Shown here: positions 44,963 through 52,091 of the stretch, piece by piece
Position numbering within the stretch: position 1 is the stretch's first letter
Layout of the letters: each line of letters starts with the position of its first letter
Assembly (NCBI GenBank): GCA_001780165.1
Contig: MFFQ01000083.1
Coordinates: forward strand, 1,142-56,319
Direction: 5' to 3'
Length of the DNA: 55,178 nucleotides
Source of the DNA: Candidatus Eisenbacteria bacterium RBG_16_71_46
Lineage (GTDB): Bacteria > Eisenbacteria > RBG-16-71-46
Notes under the pieces: generated by a model
What the model was told of the DNA's origin: nothing
Seen by the model: the letters and a program-made list of their open reading frames with translations, nothing else
Databases searched by the model: none
Program-made: the position numbers and the translations under genes

Positions 44963-47026
44963 TTAATCTAGCACAAAGCGTCCGGAGCGACGGCGCGTGT
45001 TCCCCGCGCGGTCGGTCGCGATGACGACGTAGCGGTGCGTGCCCGCGGCCGGCGCGCGCAGCGGACGCCAGCGCAGCACCCGCGCTTCGGCATCCCATTC
45101 GGTCGGCACCCGCCGGCCGTCGACGATGAAGGACGAGGCACTCGCGTCGATGCCGCTGCCGCGCTCGACGATACGCGCGCTGAGCGCCCAGCGGCTGTAG
45201 GGCGCGCGCCGTCCGCGCGCCGGCGCGGCGAGCGGCGTGACCCGCGGCGCCAGCGTATCCACCAGCGCGCCGAAGGTGCCGAGCTGGCGCGAGCGACCCG
45301 CGAGGCGGCCGCGCTCGCGTTGCGTGGAGAGGAAGTCCCAGCCGCCGTCGTCGGACACGTAGAGCCCGGCCTCGTCGGGCGCGCGGCGTCCGGGATCCAG
45401 CGTCACCTCCGCGGCGCGCGCGAGCGGCATCGTCGCGGGCTCGATCCCGACGCGCGCGAGCGGCCGGCCCAGCTCGGCGGCCCCGCCGCCGTCATCCTCC
45501 CAGGTCCAGACCGCCGCCGGCTCGAAGGCGCCGCCGGCCGGCAGCGTCCAGGAGAATCCCGCGCCGGGGAGCACCACGCTCCCGCCCGCGGCCGATACCG
45601 GCTGCGGCGTGAATTTCCACGACCGGCTCCACGACCGGCCGGCCGATCGGCCGCTCACGCTCAGCCGGTGCTCGCGCCCGTACTCGCGCAGCGGCATCAC
45701 CGCGCTCCAGGCGCCGCCACTCAGCGTGGCGCGAAAGCGCCCGGCATCGCCACCCCGCATCTCGAACCAGACCTCGCGGCTCCCCCCCGCCGGCGCCACG
45801 CAGGTGGCGCGCAGGAAGTGCCCGGGCAGTGCCGCGAACGTGACACCGGAGCCCGCAGCGGGCCGCGCGGTCGCGGGACCGACGCGCGTGGTATCGGGCC
45901 CGACCGATCCCGCCGGCGGCGGGCGGAGCACCACCGTGCGCTCGACTTCGCCCCCGCCGAGATCGCGGGCGGCGAGGCGGAGTGCGCGCGGCGGATCGCC
46001 GGCCGCGACGCGCAACGTGCCGGCGTCGCCATCGCCCGGACCCTCGGCCAGCAGCACCCGCGGGCGAAACCCGGCGGGCGCCCACAGCACCAGGCCCTTG
46101 CCCCCGGTGACGCGCCCGGAGTCGTAGACGTAGTCCACCTCCGGCATGTCGGTGGCCCACGACAGGCTGTCGAAGCGGCACTCCACGCGCACGTCCCCGA
46201 ACGCCAGCCCCACCGACCACGGCACCATGCGGTCCACGCCGTGCCAGGTGCCGTCGCGCGCCCCGACCACGGCGCGCACCCGGCCCTCGACCGTCAGCGT
46301 GTCGGGCCGCGCGCCGAGCCGCAGGGTGTAGGGCGCCGCCGCGCCCTCCACGAACGAGGCGTCATCCAACGGCTCGAGCGTCAGCGTGACCAGGGAGGGA
46401 GGACTCGGGTCGGGCACCTCGAGCCCGGCGCGCATCGGGTTGTAGGCCACGTCGCCGCGCCGCACCTCGAAATGGAGGTGGGGTCCGCCCGCCCCGCTCT
46501 CGCCGCTCCAGGCGATGCGCTGCCCCGCGGCCACGCGGAAGCGCCCGACCGCGGGCCACAGGTCCTGCTCGTACCGCCCGCTCGATTCCTGCACCGCCGC
46601 CACGTAGGAGGCGAGCGGCTCGTCGAACGCGTCGAGGTGGCCGAACTGCAGCAGGCGACCGTCCTCGGCGTGCAGGTAGATCGAGCGGCCGTAGCCCGCG
46701 CCCGAGGCGCGCACGCGCTCGATCCATCCGGCGAGCGGGGCGAACACCGGCTTGCCCACGCGCTCGCCGGTGCCGAGATCGAGCCCGGCATGAAAGTGGC
46801 CGCCGCGGTACTCGCCGTAGCCGCCGGTGAGGACCAGCGGAGGATCGAGCGGCGGGCGGACGAGCGGCGGAAAGAATCCGGCCGGCGCCCCGGCCACCCC
46901 CGATGCGGCCACCGGCGACGCGGCGGCCGCCCGGCCCTTGCACGGCGCCCAGGCGGCGATCAGCAGCAGCGCCAGAGCACCCGCGGGACGCGCAGCCCGC
47001 AATGTCGCGCGCGCCAAAACGTGCAA
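44963..47026 (-). CDS. Secreted M23 (LytM-type) peptidase with C-terminal repeat domains
   Basis: Predicted periplasmic or surface murein endopeptidase of about 690 residues. A signal peptide (RPAGALALLLIAAW...GRAAAA) is followed by an M23 domain (about 60-190) with zinc ligands in HFHAGLDLG and the HxH in PHLHFEV; the family's H-x-x-x-D and H-x-H are present. The remaining 500 residues are strand-rich Ig-like modules with a final RYVVIATDRAGNTR, similar to bacterial Ig domains. M23 enzymes cut cross-links during growth and envelope remodelling. The start is unsure: GTG at 47119 directly abuts AGGAGG, while TTGs at 47026, 47017 and 47002 give a better signal peptide. TTG 47026 is used. It diverges from the FN3 lipoprotein gene. 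Confidence 0.8.
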   Translation of the reverse strand: MHVLARATLRAARPAGALALLLIAAWAPCKGRAAAASPVAASGVAGAPAGFFPPLVRPPLDPPLVLTGGYGEYRGGHFHAGLDLGTGERVGKPVFAPLAGWIERVRASGAGYGRSIYLHAEDGRLLQFGHLDAFDEPLASYVAAVQESSGRYEQDLWPAVGRFRVAAGQRIAWSGESGAGGPHLHFEVRRGDVAYNPMRAGLEVPDPSPPSLVTLTLEPLDDASFVEGAAAPYTLRLGARPDTLTVEGRVRAVVGARDGTWHGVDRMVPWSVGLAFGDVRVECRFDSLSWATDMPEVDYVYDSGRVTGGKGLVLWAPAGFRPRVLLAEGPGDGDAGTLRVAAGDPPRALRLAARDLGGGEVERTVVLRPPPAGSVGPDTTRVGPATARPAAGSGVTFAALPGHFLRATCVAPAGGSREVWFEMRGGDAGRFRATLSGGAWSAVMPLREYGREHRLSVSGRSAGRSWSRSWKFTPQPVSAAGGSVVLPGAGFSWTLPAGGAFEPAAVWTWEDDGGGAAELGRPLARVGIEPATMPLARAAEVTLDPGRRAPDEAGLYVSDDGGWDFLSTQRERGRLAGRSRQLGTFGALVDTLAPRVTPLAAPARGRRAPYSRWALSARIVERGSGIDASASSFIVDGRRVPTEWDAEARVLRWRPLRAPAAGTHRYVVIATDRAGNTRRRSGRFVLD

Positions 47027-47130
47027 CCCGCACGCTTCGCGTTCCGCCCCTCGGCCCGCCCGCCGGCGCCGGGGGGATGCGGGCCACGCCGGCCCGGTGG
47101 ATTCGTCGCCGGTCCTCACCCTCCTCCATC

Positions 47131-47146
47131 TGGCATTCCGATTGCT
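47131..47146 (+). promoter_or_regulatory. Second sigma-54 (-24/-12) promoter, for the FN3 lipoprotein
   Basis: TGGCATTCCGATTGCT on the plus strand matches the sigma-54 form TGGCAC-N5-TTGCW with one mismatch at the sixth base, and has the exact GG-to-GC distance of the pilA promoter at 253-268. The -12 C is at 47145, giving a start near 47157 and an 80-base leader to the GTG at 47237. It is the only promoter-like signal found ahead of this gene, and suggests control by PilR or another sigma-54 activator. Confidence 0.65.
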
Positions 47147-47236
47147 CACCTCACGCTCCCTGTGGCTGGCCGCCCGGTTCTTCCAGGCGGGACCCCGCTC
47201 GAGAATCGAAGAACCCGATAGCGAAGGAGGAAGGTT

Positions 47237-47695
47237 GTGAATCGTCACCTCTCCGTCCCCCGGACGCTGGCCGTGCTCGCGCTGCTCGCCGTTCTGGCCG
47301 GCTGCAAGGGCACAAAGGCGCTCGCTCCGGTCGCGCTGCCCGACACCACACCACCGCCGGCCCCCACGGGTCTGCACGTCGACAACGACGCCTCGAGCCA
47401 GGCCATCATGCTGGCCTGGGATGCAAGCCCGGCGCCGGACGTCGCAGGTTACGCGGTCTATCTCGTGAAGCAAAACCAGGCCGGCGCGAACGTCTACTCG
47501 CTGGTCGGCACCTGCGCGGCGGCGGCGACCGACTTCGCGCTCGAGCTGCCCGCGCAGGGCGTGGCCAACACCTACCAGTTGAAGGCCTACGACACGTCGT
47601 CGAACTTCAGCGCCTACTCCGCGGCCGTCATGGCCTACCTGCCCGCGGGCGGCAACGGCAATCCGGCGGGAGGGCCGCAGCGCATCAACGACTAA
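47237..47695 (+). CDS. Lipoprotein with a fibronectin type III-like domain
   Basis: 152-residue lipoprotein. The signal peptide ends in a lipobox (VLALLAVLAGC, Cys23), and a Pro-rich spacer (DTTPPPAPTGL) leads into one FN3 domain (about 42-135: LHVDNDASSQAIMLAWDAS, DVAGYAVYLV, NTYQLKAYDTSSNFSAYS). The length is small for this family; most secreted FN3 proteins are multi-domain. FN3 domains usually bind proteins or glycans. The GTG at 47237 has GGAGGAAGG upstream. It is convergent with the S8 protease gene, with a strong terminator between, and divergent from the M23 gene. The sigma-54 promoter implies that expression follows a pilus-like or stress programme. Confidence 0.82.
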   Translation: MNRHLSVPRTLAVLALLAVLAGCKGTKALAPVALPDTTPPPAPTGLHVDNDASSQAIMLAWDASPAPDVAGYAVYLVKQNQAGANVYSLVGTCAAAATDFALELPAQGVANTYQLKAYDTSSNFSAYSAAVMAYLPAGGNGNPAGGPQRIND

Positions 47696-47792
47696 CGAGT
47701 GACGTCGGGGAACCAGCCCCGAGGCGCTTCAGGGAAGCGGCGCCGCGCGTCCGGACGCGGAGGGACCCACTCGCCGGACGCGCAAAATGAAG

Positions 47793-47822
47793 CGGCCGGG
47801 ACGCGGCAACGCGTCCCGGCCG
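47793..47822. terminator. GCAA-loop bidirectional terminator between convergent genes
   Basis: CGGCCGGGACGCG (47793-47805) pairs perfectly with CGCGTCCCGGCCG (47810-47822) around a GCAA tetraloop, a very stable 13-bp stem. It is followed by TGCTGTTTCC on the plus strand and by T-rich CTTCATTTTG on the minus strand, so it can end both the lipoprotein and the S8 protease transcripts. The rest of the 200-base gap shows nothing else. Confidence 0.85.
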
Positions 47823-47906
47823 TGCTGTTTCCAGCGGCCGCGACATGGCGCGGCGCCGGCGGATGCCGGCGGGCGGACGCCGCACGGTCGCGTCCGACCC
47901 GCTGGC

Positions 47907-50900
47907 TCACTGGATCAGGACGACGCGCGCCTCCGCGTGCTGGGCACCGCACACCAGCCGTACGAAGTAGAGCGCGGGCGGAACGAGGTATCCGTTGCGA
48001 TCGCGCCCATCCCAGCTCTCGATGCCCTCGGGGACGTTCGCGACCGCGCGCTCGAGGCGCAGCCTCCCGGACAGGTCGTACACCCTGAGGAAGCGTGGGC
48101 CGGGCGCCGACCCCGGCGGGATCTGCCAGTAGAACTGCACCGGGAGCCCGCTCGGACGCGCCAGCGGTGCCACGGCGATTCCCGTGCGCCCCGCCAGCGG
48201 CCCCGCCGGGCCGGTCGTCGCCGCCGCGTCGTTGGAGATCCCCGAACGGTTGCCGGCCTCGTCGCGGGTCTCGAGGGCGAAGTGGTAGGCGGTCGCGGGC
48301 GCAAGCCCGGTGACCACGAAGCGCTCCGCGGTCCCGGCGGGATCCGGGGCCGGCGCGCCCGGCACCGGCGTCGCGGCGGCGAAGCTGGTGGCGTCGATCG
48401 GCTGCAGCGCGTAGCGCAGATCGTAGACCGCCGCCCGCCCCGCCGTGCCGTCGTCGCCGGGCGCGGTCCAGGTCAGCCGCACGGCGCGGGCGGCGACCGA
48501 GTCCGCCGCCAGGTCGGCCACCGGCGCCGGGGCGACGTCGTCGAGCACCGGGAGCGCCGGCACGGCGAGACGACTGCCGGTGCGCGCGTAGTTGCCGCGC
48601 GCGGTGGGCCACGCTTGCGGGGCGGCGTTCCAGGTCGCCGCCCCCGCGTCGTAGACGAACAGCTCGGCGGTCGCGCCGGTGCCGGCCACCACCTCGGTGC
48701 GGCCGTCGCCGTCCAGATCGAACACGCTCGGCGCCACCCCGGCGTTTCCCGGTTTGGGGAAACTCGGGAGTGCGACCGCGTTGGGAGCAAACGCCAGCAG
48801 GTTGACGCCGGCGTACACCATGACGTCGTTTGCGGAGCTCCCCTCGAGATGACCCAGCACCGGAGCGCCCAGCGGGGCCGCGGTGAGCGCGCGCGGCCAG
48901 CCCGCGCCCAGCGGCAGGCCGAGCGAATCGAACACCGCGAGCGCGTTGGGCGTGGTGGTCGCGACCACCACCTCGTCGTAGCCATCGCCGTCGAAGTCGC
49001 CGAGCGCGGGCTCTCCCCCCGCCGTGCCGCCGAGCGACGTGGGGTTGAAGCGCAGCGTGCCGTTGGGCGCCAACGCGAACAGCTGGCTGCCCGCGGGGAC
49101 GAAGATCGTCGGCAGGTTGAAGCGCCGCAGGAGCGTCACCACCGGCGGGCGCGGGCTCGCGCCGAGCGCCACCGGCCACCCCGCCAGTTCGCCGCCGTCG
49201 CCGCCGAGCACGTGCACGTCGCCGTTGGCGGCGGCCACGATGATCTCATCGCCCGGCCGCTGGTCGAGGTCCGCCAGCGCCGGCAATGCGGTGACGTTGA
49301 CGCCGAGCTCGACCGGGAAGTTCGCCACCCCGCTGCCGTCCGTCGTGTGCCAGGCGAACACCTCGCCGTCGGTCGCCACCATCACCACCTCGGGTGCCCC
49401 GTCGCCGTCGAGATCGCCGAGGGCGAGCCCCCTGGTGGTGAGGAACGGCGAGGAGCCCACGGCGGTGACCGGAAAGCCGGGTAGCGGCACGCCCGCCGTG
49501 CTCCAGCCGTACGCGCGGGCGAGCGTGGTGGCCACGAACAGCCCGATGCCGCGCGTGGCGCCCAGGTCCGCCGCCGCGAGGTGGCCGACCGGCGCCCCCG
49601 ACGTGGCGGCGCTCCACAGCGTGTCGCCGCGCGTGACGTCGAGCATCAGCACCTGCTGCGCGTTGGCCGCGAGCACCACGCGCGTCATGCCGCCGACCGT
49701 CGGCAGCACCACCGCCGCACCCACCGCCGTCGAGCCCACGCGCATCGTGGTCGAGGTCGGCGGGTCGCCGAGCGCGCGCGCGAGGTTGAGCCGCCCGGTG
49801 CCGTAGCCGCTGCCGACGTTGAGCGCGGAGATCTCGTCCGCGGTCTCGCGCAGCCGCAGCCGGGGCCCGAGACCGAACAGCGGGTGGAGCCCCGCCGCGC
49901 GACGCTGCGCCTGGAGCAGCGCCACCGCGCCCGCGGCCAGCGGTGCCGAGAACGAGGTGCCGTCGAGCGCCTCCCGGTACGCCGGCTGGCGCGACCCGAT
50001 GCTGTCGGCCATTGCATGCACCAGCGCCGTGCTCGCGATCCCCACGCCGGGAGCGGCGAGGTCCACGAACGTCCCGCGCAGCGAGAAGTTGGCCACCACG
50101 TCGTTCGCGTCGGTGGCCGCGACCGCGATGACGTCCTCGCGATCGCCCAGGTAGTGCAGCTGGCCGCTGTTGCCCGCCGCCGCCACCACCACCACTCCCG
50201 CGGCGGTGGCGGCGGTCACCGCCGCGTCGAGCCCGCCGGTGTTCTGGCTCGCGAACGAACAGTTGATCACCGCGGCACCGTTGCGCGTCGCGTAGCGCAC
50301 CGCCTGCGCCGCGTAGGACATGTCCACGTAGCCTTCCGGCAGCGACTTCCGCGACCAGCCGGCGCGCACCGGCATCAGGCGCAGCTTCCAACTGGTGCCG
50401 GCGACGCCGATGAGGTTGTCGGTGATGGCACCGATCAGCCCCGCCACCTCGGTGCCGTGGCCGGCGAAGTCGTTGGGGTCGTCGTCCTCGTCGCGCCAGT
50501 CCTCGCCGTCGGACACGTCGTTGGCGTTGAGGACGTTCACGAAGTCCCAGCCCGAGACGTCGTCCACGAAGCCGTTGCCGTCGTCGTCCACGCCCGGCAG
50601 CCCGTCGCGCTCGGCGCGATTGACCCACATCTGCCCGGTGAGCCCCGCGATCGAGCCGCCCAGGTCCGGGTGGTAGGGCAGGATCCCGGTGTCGATCACC
50701 GCGACCACGACGGCGGTGTCCCCGCTGGTGATGGACCAGGCCTCGGGGGCGTGGAGGTCGGCCCGCGACGGCTGGAAGAACCACCACGAGGCGCTCCACA
50801 GCGAGTCGTTGGGCACCGCCGAGACCGGCAGCACCGCGATCGGGTCCGCGCTCGCCACGTCGGCGAGGGCGCGGAAGCGCTCGAGCGCCTGCGGAAGATC

Positions 50901-51242
50901 CGTGCCCGGCGGCAGCTCCACCAGGTAGAAGGCGGTGAAGTCGATCTCGTCCGATCCCGCGGGCGGGCGGCGCTCGGCGCGGAACTCCGGCACGAAGCGC
51001 ACCTCGCCCAGGCCCGCGGCCGCGCGGTCCACCGCCGCCACCCCGAGCGCGCGCCCGCGCGCACCGGGGGTGACGAGGCGGGCGGCCGCCGGGGCGAGCC
51101 GGATCTCGAACACGTCGCCGCGGTACGCCGGGCCGGCCACCGCCTCGCGCTCGGGGTAGTGGATCGGCAAGTCCAGCGCGCGCGCCGAAACCGGTGCCGC
51201 CAGCAGGCCGCACGCGACGAGGAACCCCGGGATGGCTCTCAT
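47907..51242 (-). CDS. Secreted S8 subtilisin-like protease with FN3, propeller and FlgD-Ig-like C-terminus
   Basis: Exported serine protease of about 1111 residues. A signal peptide (AIPGFLVACGLLAAPVSARA) and a pro-region precede the S8 catalytic domain with triad Asp184 (AVIDTGI), His262 (FAGHGTEV) and Ser430 (DGTSFSAP). A Ca-binding-like acidic insert (DDEDDDPNDF-type, DEDDDPNDFAG) lies just before the His. FG-GAP-like repeats (GDLDGDGAPEVVMV, GDFDGDGYDEVVVA, FDLDGDGRTEVVA) and one FN3 domain (PVADLAADSVAARAVRLTW) follow. The last 60 residues form a FlgD-Ig-type domain (LRVYDLSGRLRL, WDGRDRNGYLVPPALYFVRL). Cargo-like architecture parallels the M6 protease at 29,969. ATG at 51242 is used; TTG at 51257 is possible. 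Confidence 0.88.
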   Translation of the reverse strand: MRAIPGFLVACGLLAAPVSARALDLPIHYPEREAVAGPAYRGDVFEIRLAPAAARLVTPGARGRALGVAAVDRAAAGLGEVRFVPEFRAERRPPAGSDEIDFTAFYLVELPPGTDLPQALERFRALADVASADPIAVLPVSAVPNDSLWSASWWFFQPSRADLHAPEAWSITSGDTAVVVAVIDTGILPYHPDLGGSIAGLTGQMWVNRAERDGLPGVDDDGNGFVDDVSGWDFVNVLNANDVSDGEDWRDEDDDPNDFAGHGTEVAGLIGAITDNLIGVAGTSWKLRLMPVRAGWSRKSLPEGYVDMSYAAQAVRYATRNGAAVINCSFASQNTGGLDAAVTAATAAGVVVVAAAGNSGQLHYLGDREDVIAVAATDANDVVANFSLRGTFVDLAAPGVGIASTALVHAMADSIGSRQPAYREALDGTSFSAPLAAGAVALLQAQRRAAGLHPLFGLGPRLRLRETADEISALNVGSGYGTGRLNLARALGDPPTSTTMRVGSTAVGAAVVLPTVGGMTRVVLAANAQQVLMLDVTRGDTLWSAATSGAPVGHLAAADLGATRGIGLFVATTLARAYGWSTAGVPLPGFPVTAVGSSPFLTTRGLALGDLDGDGAPEVVMVATDGEVFAWHTTDGSGVANFPVELGVNVTALPALADLDQRPGDEIIVAAANGDVHVLGGDGGELAGWPVALGASPRPPVVTLLRRFNLPTIFVPAGSQLFALAPNGTLRFNPTSLGGTAGGEPALGDFDGDGYDEVVVATTTPNALAVFDSLGLPLGAGWPRALTAAPLGAPVLGHLEGSSANDVMVYAGVNLLAFAPNAVALPSFPKPGNAGVAPSVFDLDGDGRTEVVAGTGATAELFVYDAGAATWNAAPQAWPTARGNYARTGSRLAVPALPVLDDVAPAPVADLAADSVAARAVRLTWTAPGDDGTAGRAAVYDLRYALQPIDATSFAAATPVPGAPAPDPAGTAERFVVTGLAPATAYHFALETRDEAGNRSGISNDAAATTGPAGPLAGRTGIAVAPLARPSGLPVQFYWQIPPGSAPGPRFLRVYDLSGRLRLERAVANVPEGIESWDGRDRNGYLVPPALYFVRLVCGAQHAEARVVLIQ

Positions 51243-51258
51243 GTGGTCGAAATGCAAA

Positions 51259-51295
51259 GGCGGCCGGACCGCTTCCCTAGGAAGAAGCCCGGCCG
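51259..51295 (-). repeat. Long hairpin in the leader of the S8 protease
   Basis: On the minus strand GCGGCCGG pairs with CCGGCCGC, and inside them GCTTC pairs with GAAGC, leaving the loop TTCCTAGG and a 3-base bulge. It falls between the predicted start near 51,301 and the ATG at 51242. It is followed by CTTTGCATTTCG, modestly T-rich, so it could act as an attenuator or as a 5' stabiliser. Confidence 0.6.
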
Positions 51296-51307
51296 CAGTA
51301 CCCCATT

Positions 51308-51337
51308 AGTTTAGGGAGCCGCCGCCTGCGCGGTCAA
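51308..51337 (-). promoter_or_regulatory. Sigma-70 promoter of the S8 protease gene
   Basis: Minus-strand TTGACC (51337-51332) and TAAACT (51313-51308) are 18 bases apart, the same layout as the promoter at 39,094-39,123. Predicted start near 51,301, about 59 nt before the ATG at 51242, so the hairpin at 51259-51295 is in the leader. Confidence 0.6.
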
Positions 51338-51352
51338 GAGGCGGTCCGCGGC

Positions 51353-51382
51353 TTGACTTCCCCGCGGCGCGGCGGGCACACT
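51353..51382 (+). promoter_or_regulatory. Weak candidate promoter of pyrE
   Basis: TTGACT (51353-51358) is a good -35 on the plus strand, but the best -10 18 bases away is CACACT, matching only three of six bases. The predicted start, near 51,389, is about 55 nt before the pyrE ATG. No pyr attenuator or leader hairpin is visible. Confidence 0.35.
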
Positions 51383-51444
51383 CATGAGTGGTCGGGCCCC
51401 AGTGGCGCTTGTCTGCTCACGACTTCACCCGGCCCCGGAGCCCC

Positions 51445-51999
51445 ATGGACCAGGACGAACGCGACCGCTTGCGCCAGATGCTCCTCGACCGCTCGATGCG
51501 CTTCGGGGAGTTCGTGTTGAGCTCGGGCGCGACTTCCAACTACTACATCGACGTGCGAAAGACCAGCCTGCACCCCGAGGGCCTGCGGCTGATCTCGCGG
51601 ATGTTCTACGAGATGATCCAGGGGGACAACGTGACCGCCGTGGGCGGTCTCACCCTGGGCGCCGACCCGCTGGTGGCGGGCCTCATGCTCTACAGCGCGG
51701 AGCAGGGCCGCCCGCTCGAGGGGTTCCTGGTGCGGCGGACCACCAAGGGCCACGGCACGCGCGGCCAGGTCGAGGGTAACCTCGCCGGGCACAAGCGCGT
51801 GGTGATTCTCGATGACGTCATCACCAGCGGCGAGAGTTCGCTGATCGCCGCCGAGGCCGCCAAATCGTACAAGGCGGAGGTCGTCCGCGTGCTCGCGGTC
51901 GTGGACCGCGAGCAGGGAGCGAGCCAGATCTTCCAGCAGCGAGCACTGACCTTTACGCCGCTTTTCTCGATTGGCGAGCTATTGCCCGCCGAGCGCTGA
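51445..51999 (+). CDS. pyrE: Orotate phosphoribosyltransferase PyrE
   Basis: Cytoplasmic enzyme of pyrimidine synthesis that joins orotate to PRPP to give OMP. The 184-residue protein has the PRPP-binding motif VVILDDVITSGESSL, the flexible catalytic loop RRTTKGHGT, and the usual GEFVLSSGATSNYYIDVRK and KTSLHPEGL near the N-terminus. GGLTLGADPLVAG is a typical core strand-turn. ATG at 51445 (GGAG upstream) is preferred over an in-frame start at 51388, which would add 19 poorly conserved residues. It is first in a short plus-strand group and not linked to other pyr genes. Confidence 0.96.
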   Translation: MDQDERDRLRQMLLDRSMRFGEFVLSSGATSNYYIDVRKTSLHPEGLRLISRMFYEMIQGDNVTAVGGLTLGADPLVAGLMLYSAEQGRPLEGFLVRRTTKGHGTRGQVEGNLAGHKRVVILDDVITSGESSLIAAEAAKSYKAEVVRVLAVVDREQGASQIFQQRALTFTPLFSIGELLPAER

Positions 52000-52004
52000 G
52001 CGCA

Positions 52005-52048
52005 CCTTCGGGAAAAGGTCGGCCTTCCCCCGGCCGATAACCCGAAGG
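52005..52048 (+). repeat. Nested stem-loop between pyrE and the AAA/SPOR gene
   Basis: CCTTCGGG (52005-52012) pairs with CCCGAAGG (52041-52048), and inside it TCGGCC (52019-52024) pairs with GGCCGA (52032-52037). It directly follows the pyrE stop and precedes the next start by about 45 bases. No T-tract is present. It may be a pyrE terminator or a structured leader of the downstream gene. Confidence 0.5.
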
Positions 52049-52091
52049 GACCGGTTACGACCCTGCGCGTCCCGATCGTGGATGGCCCTGC

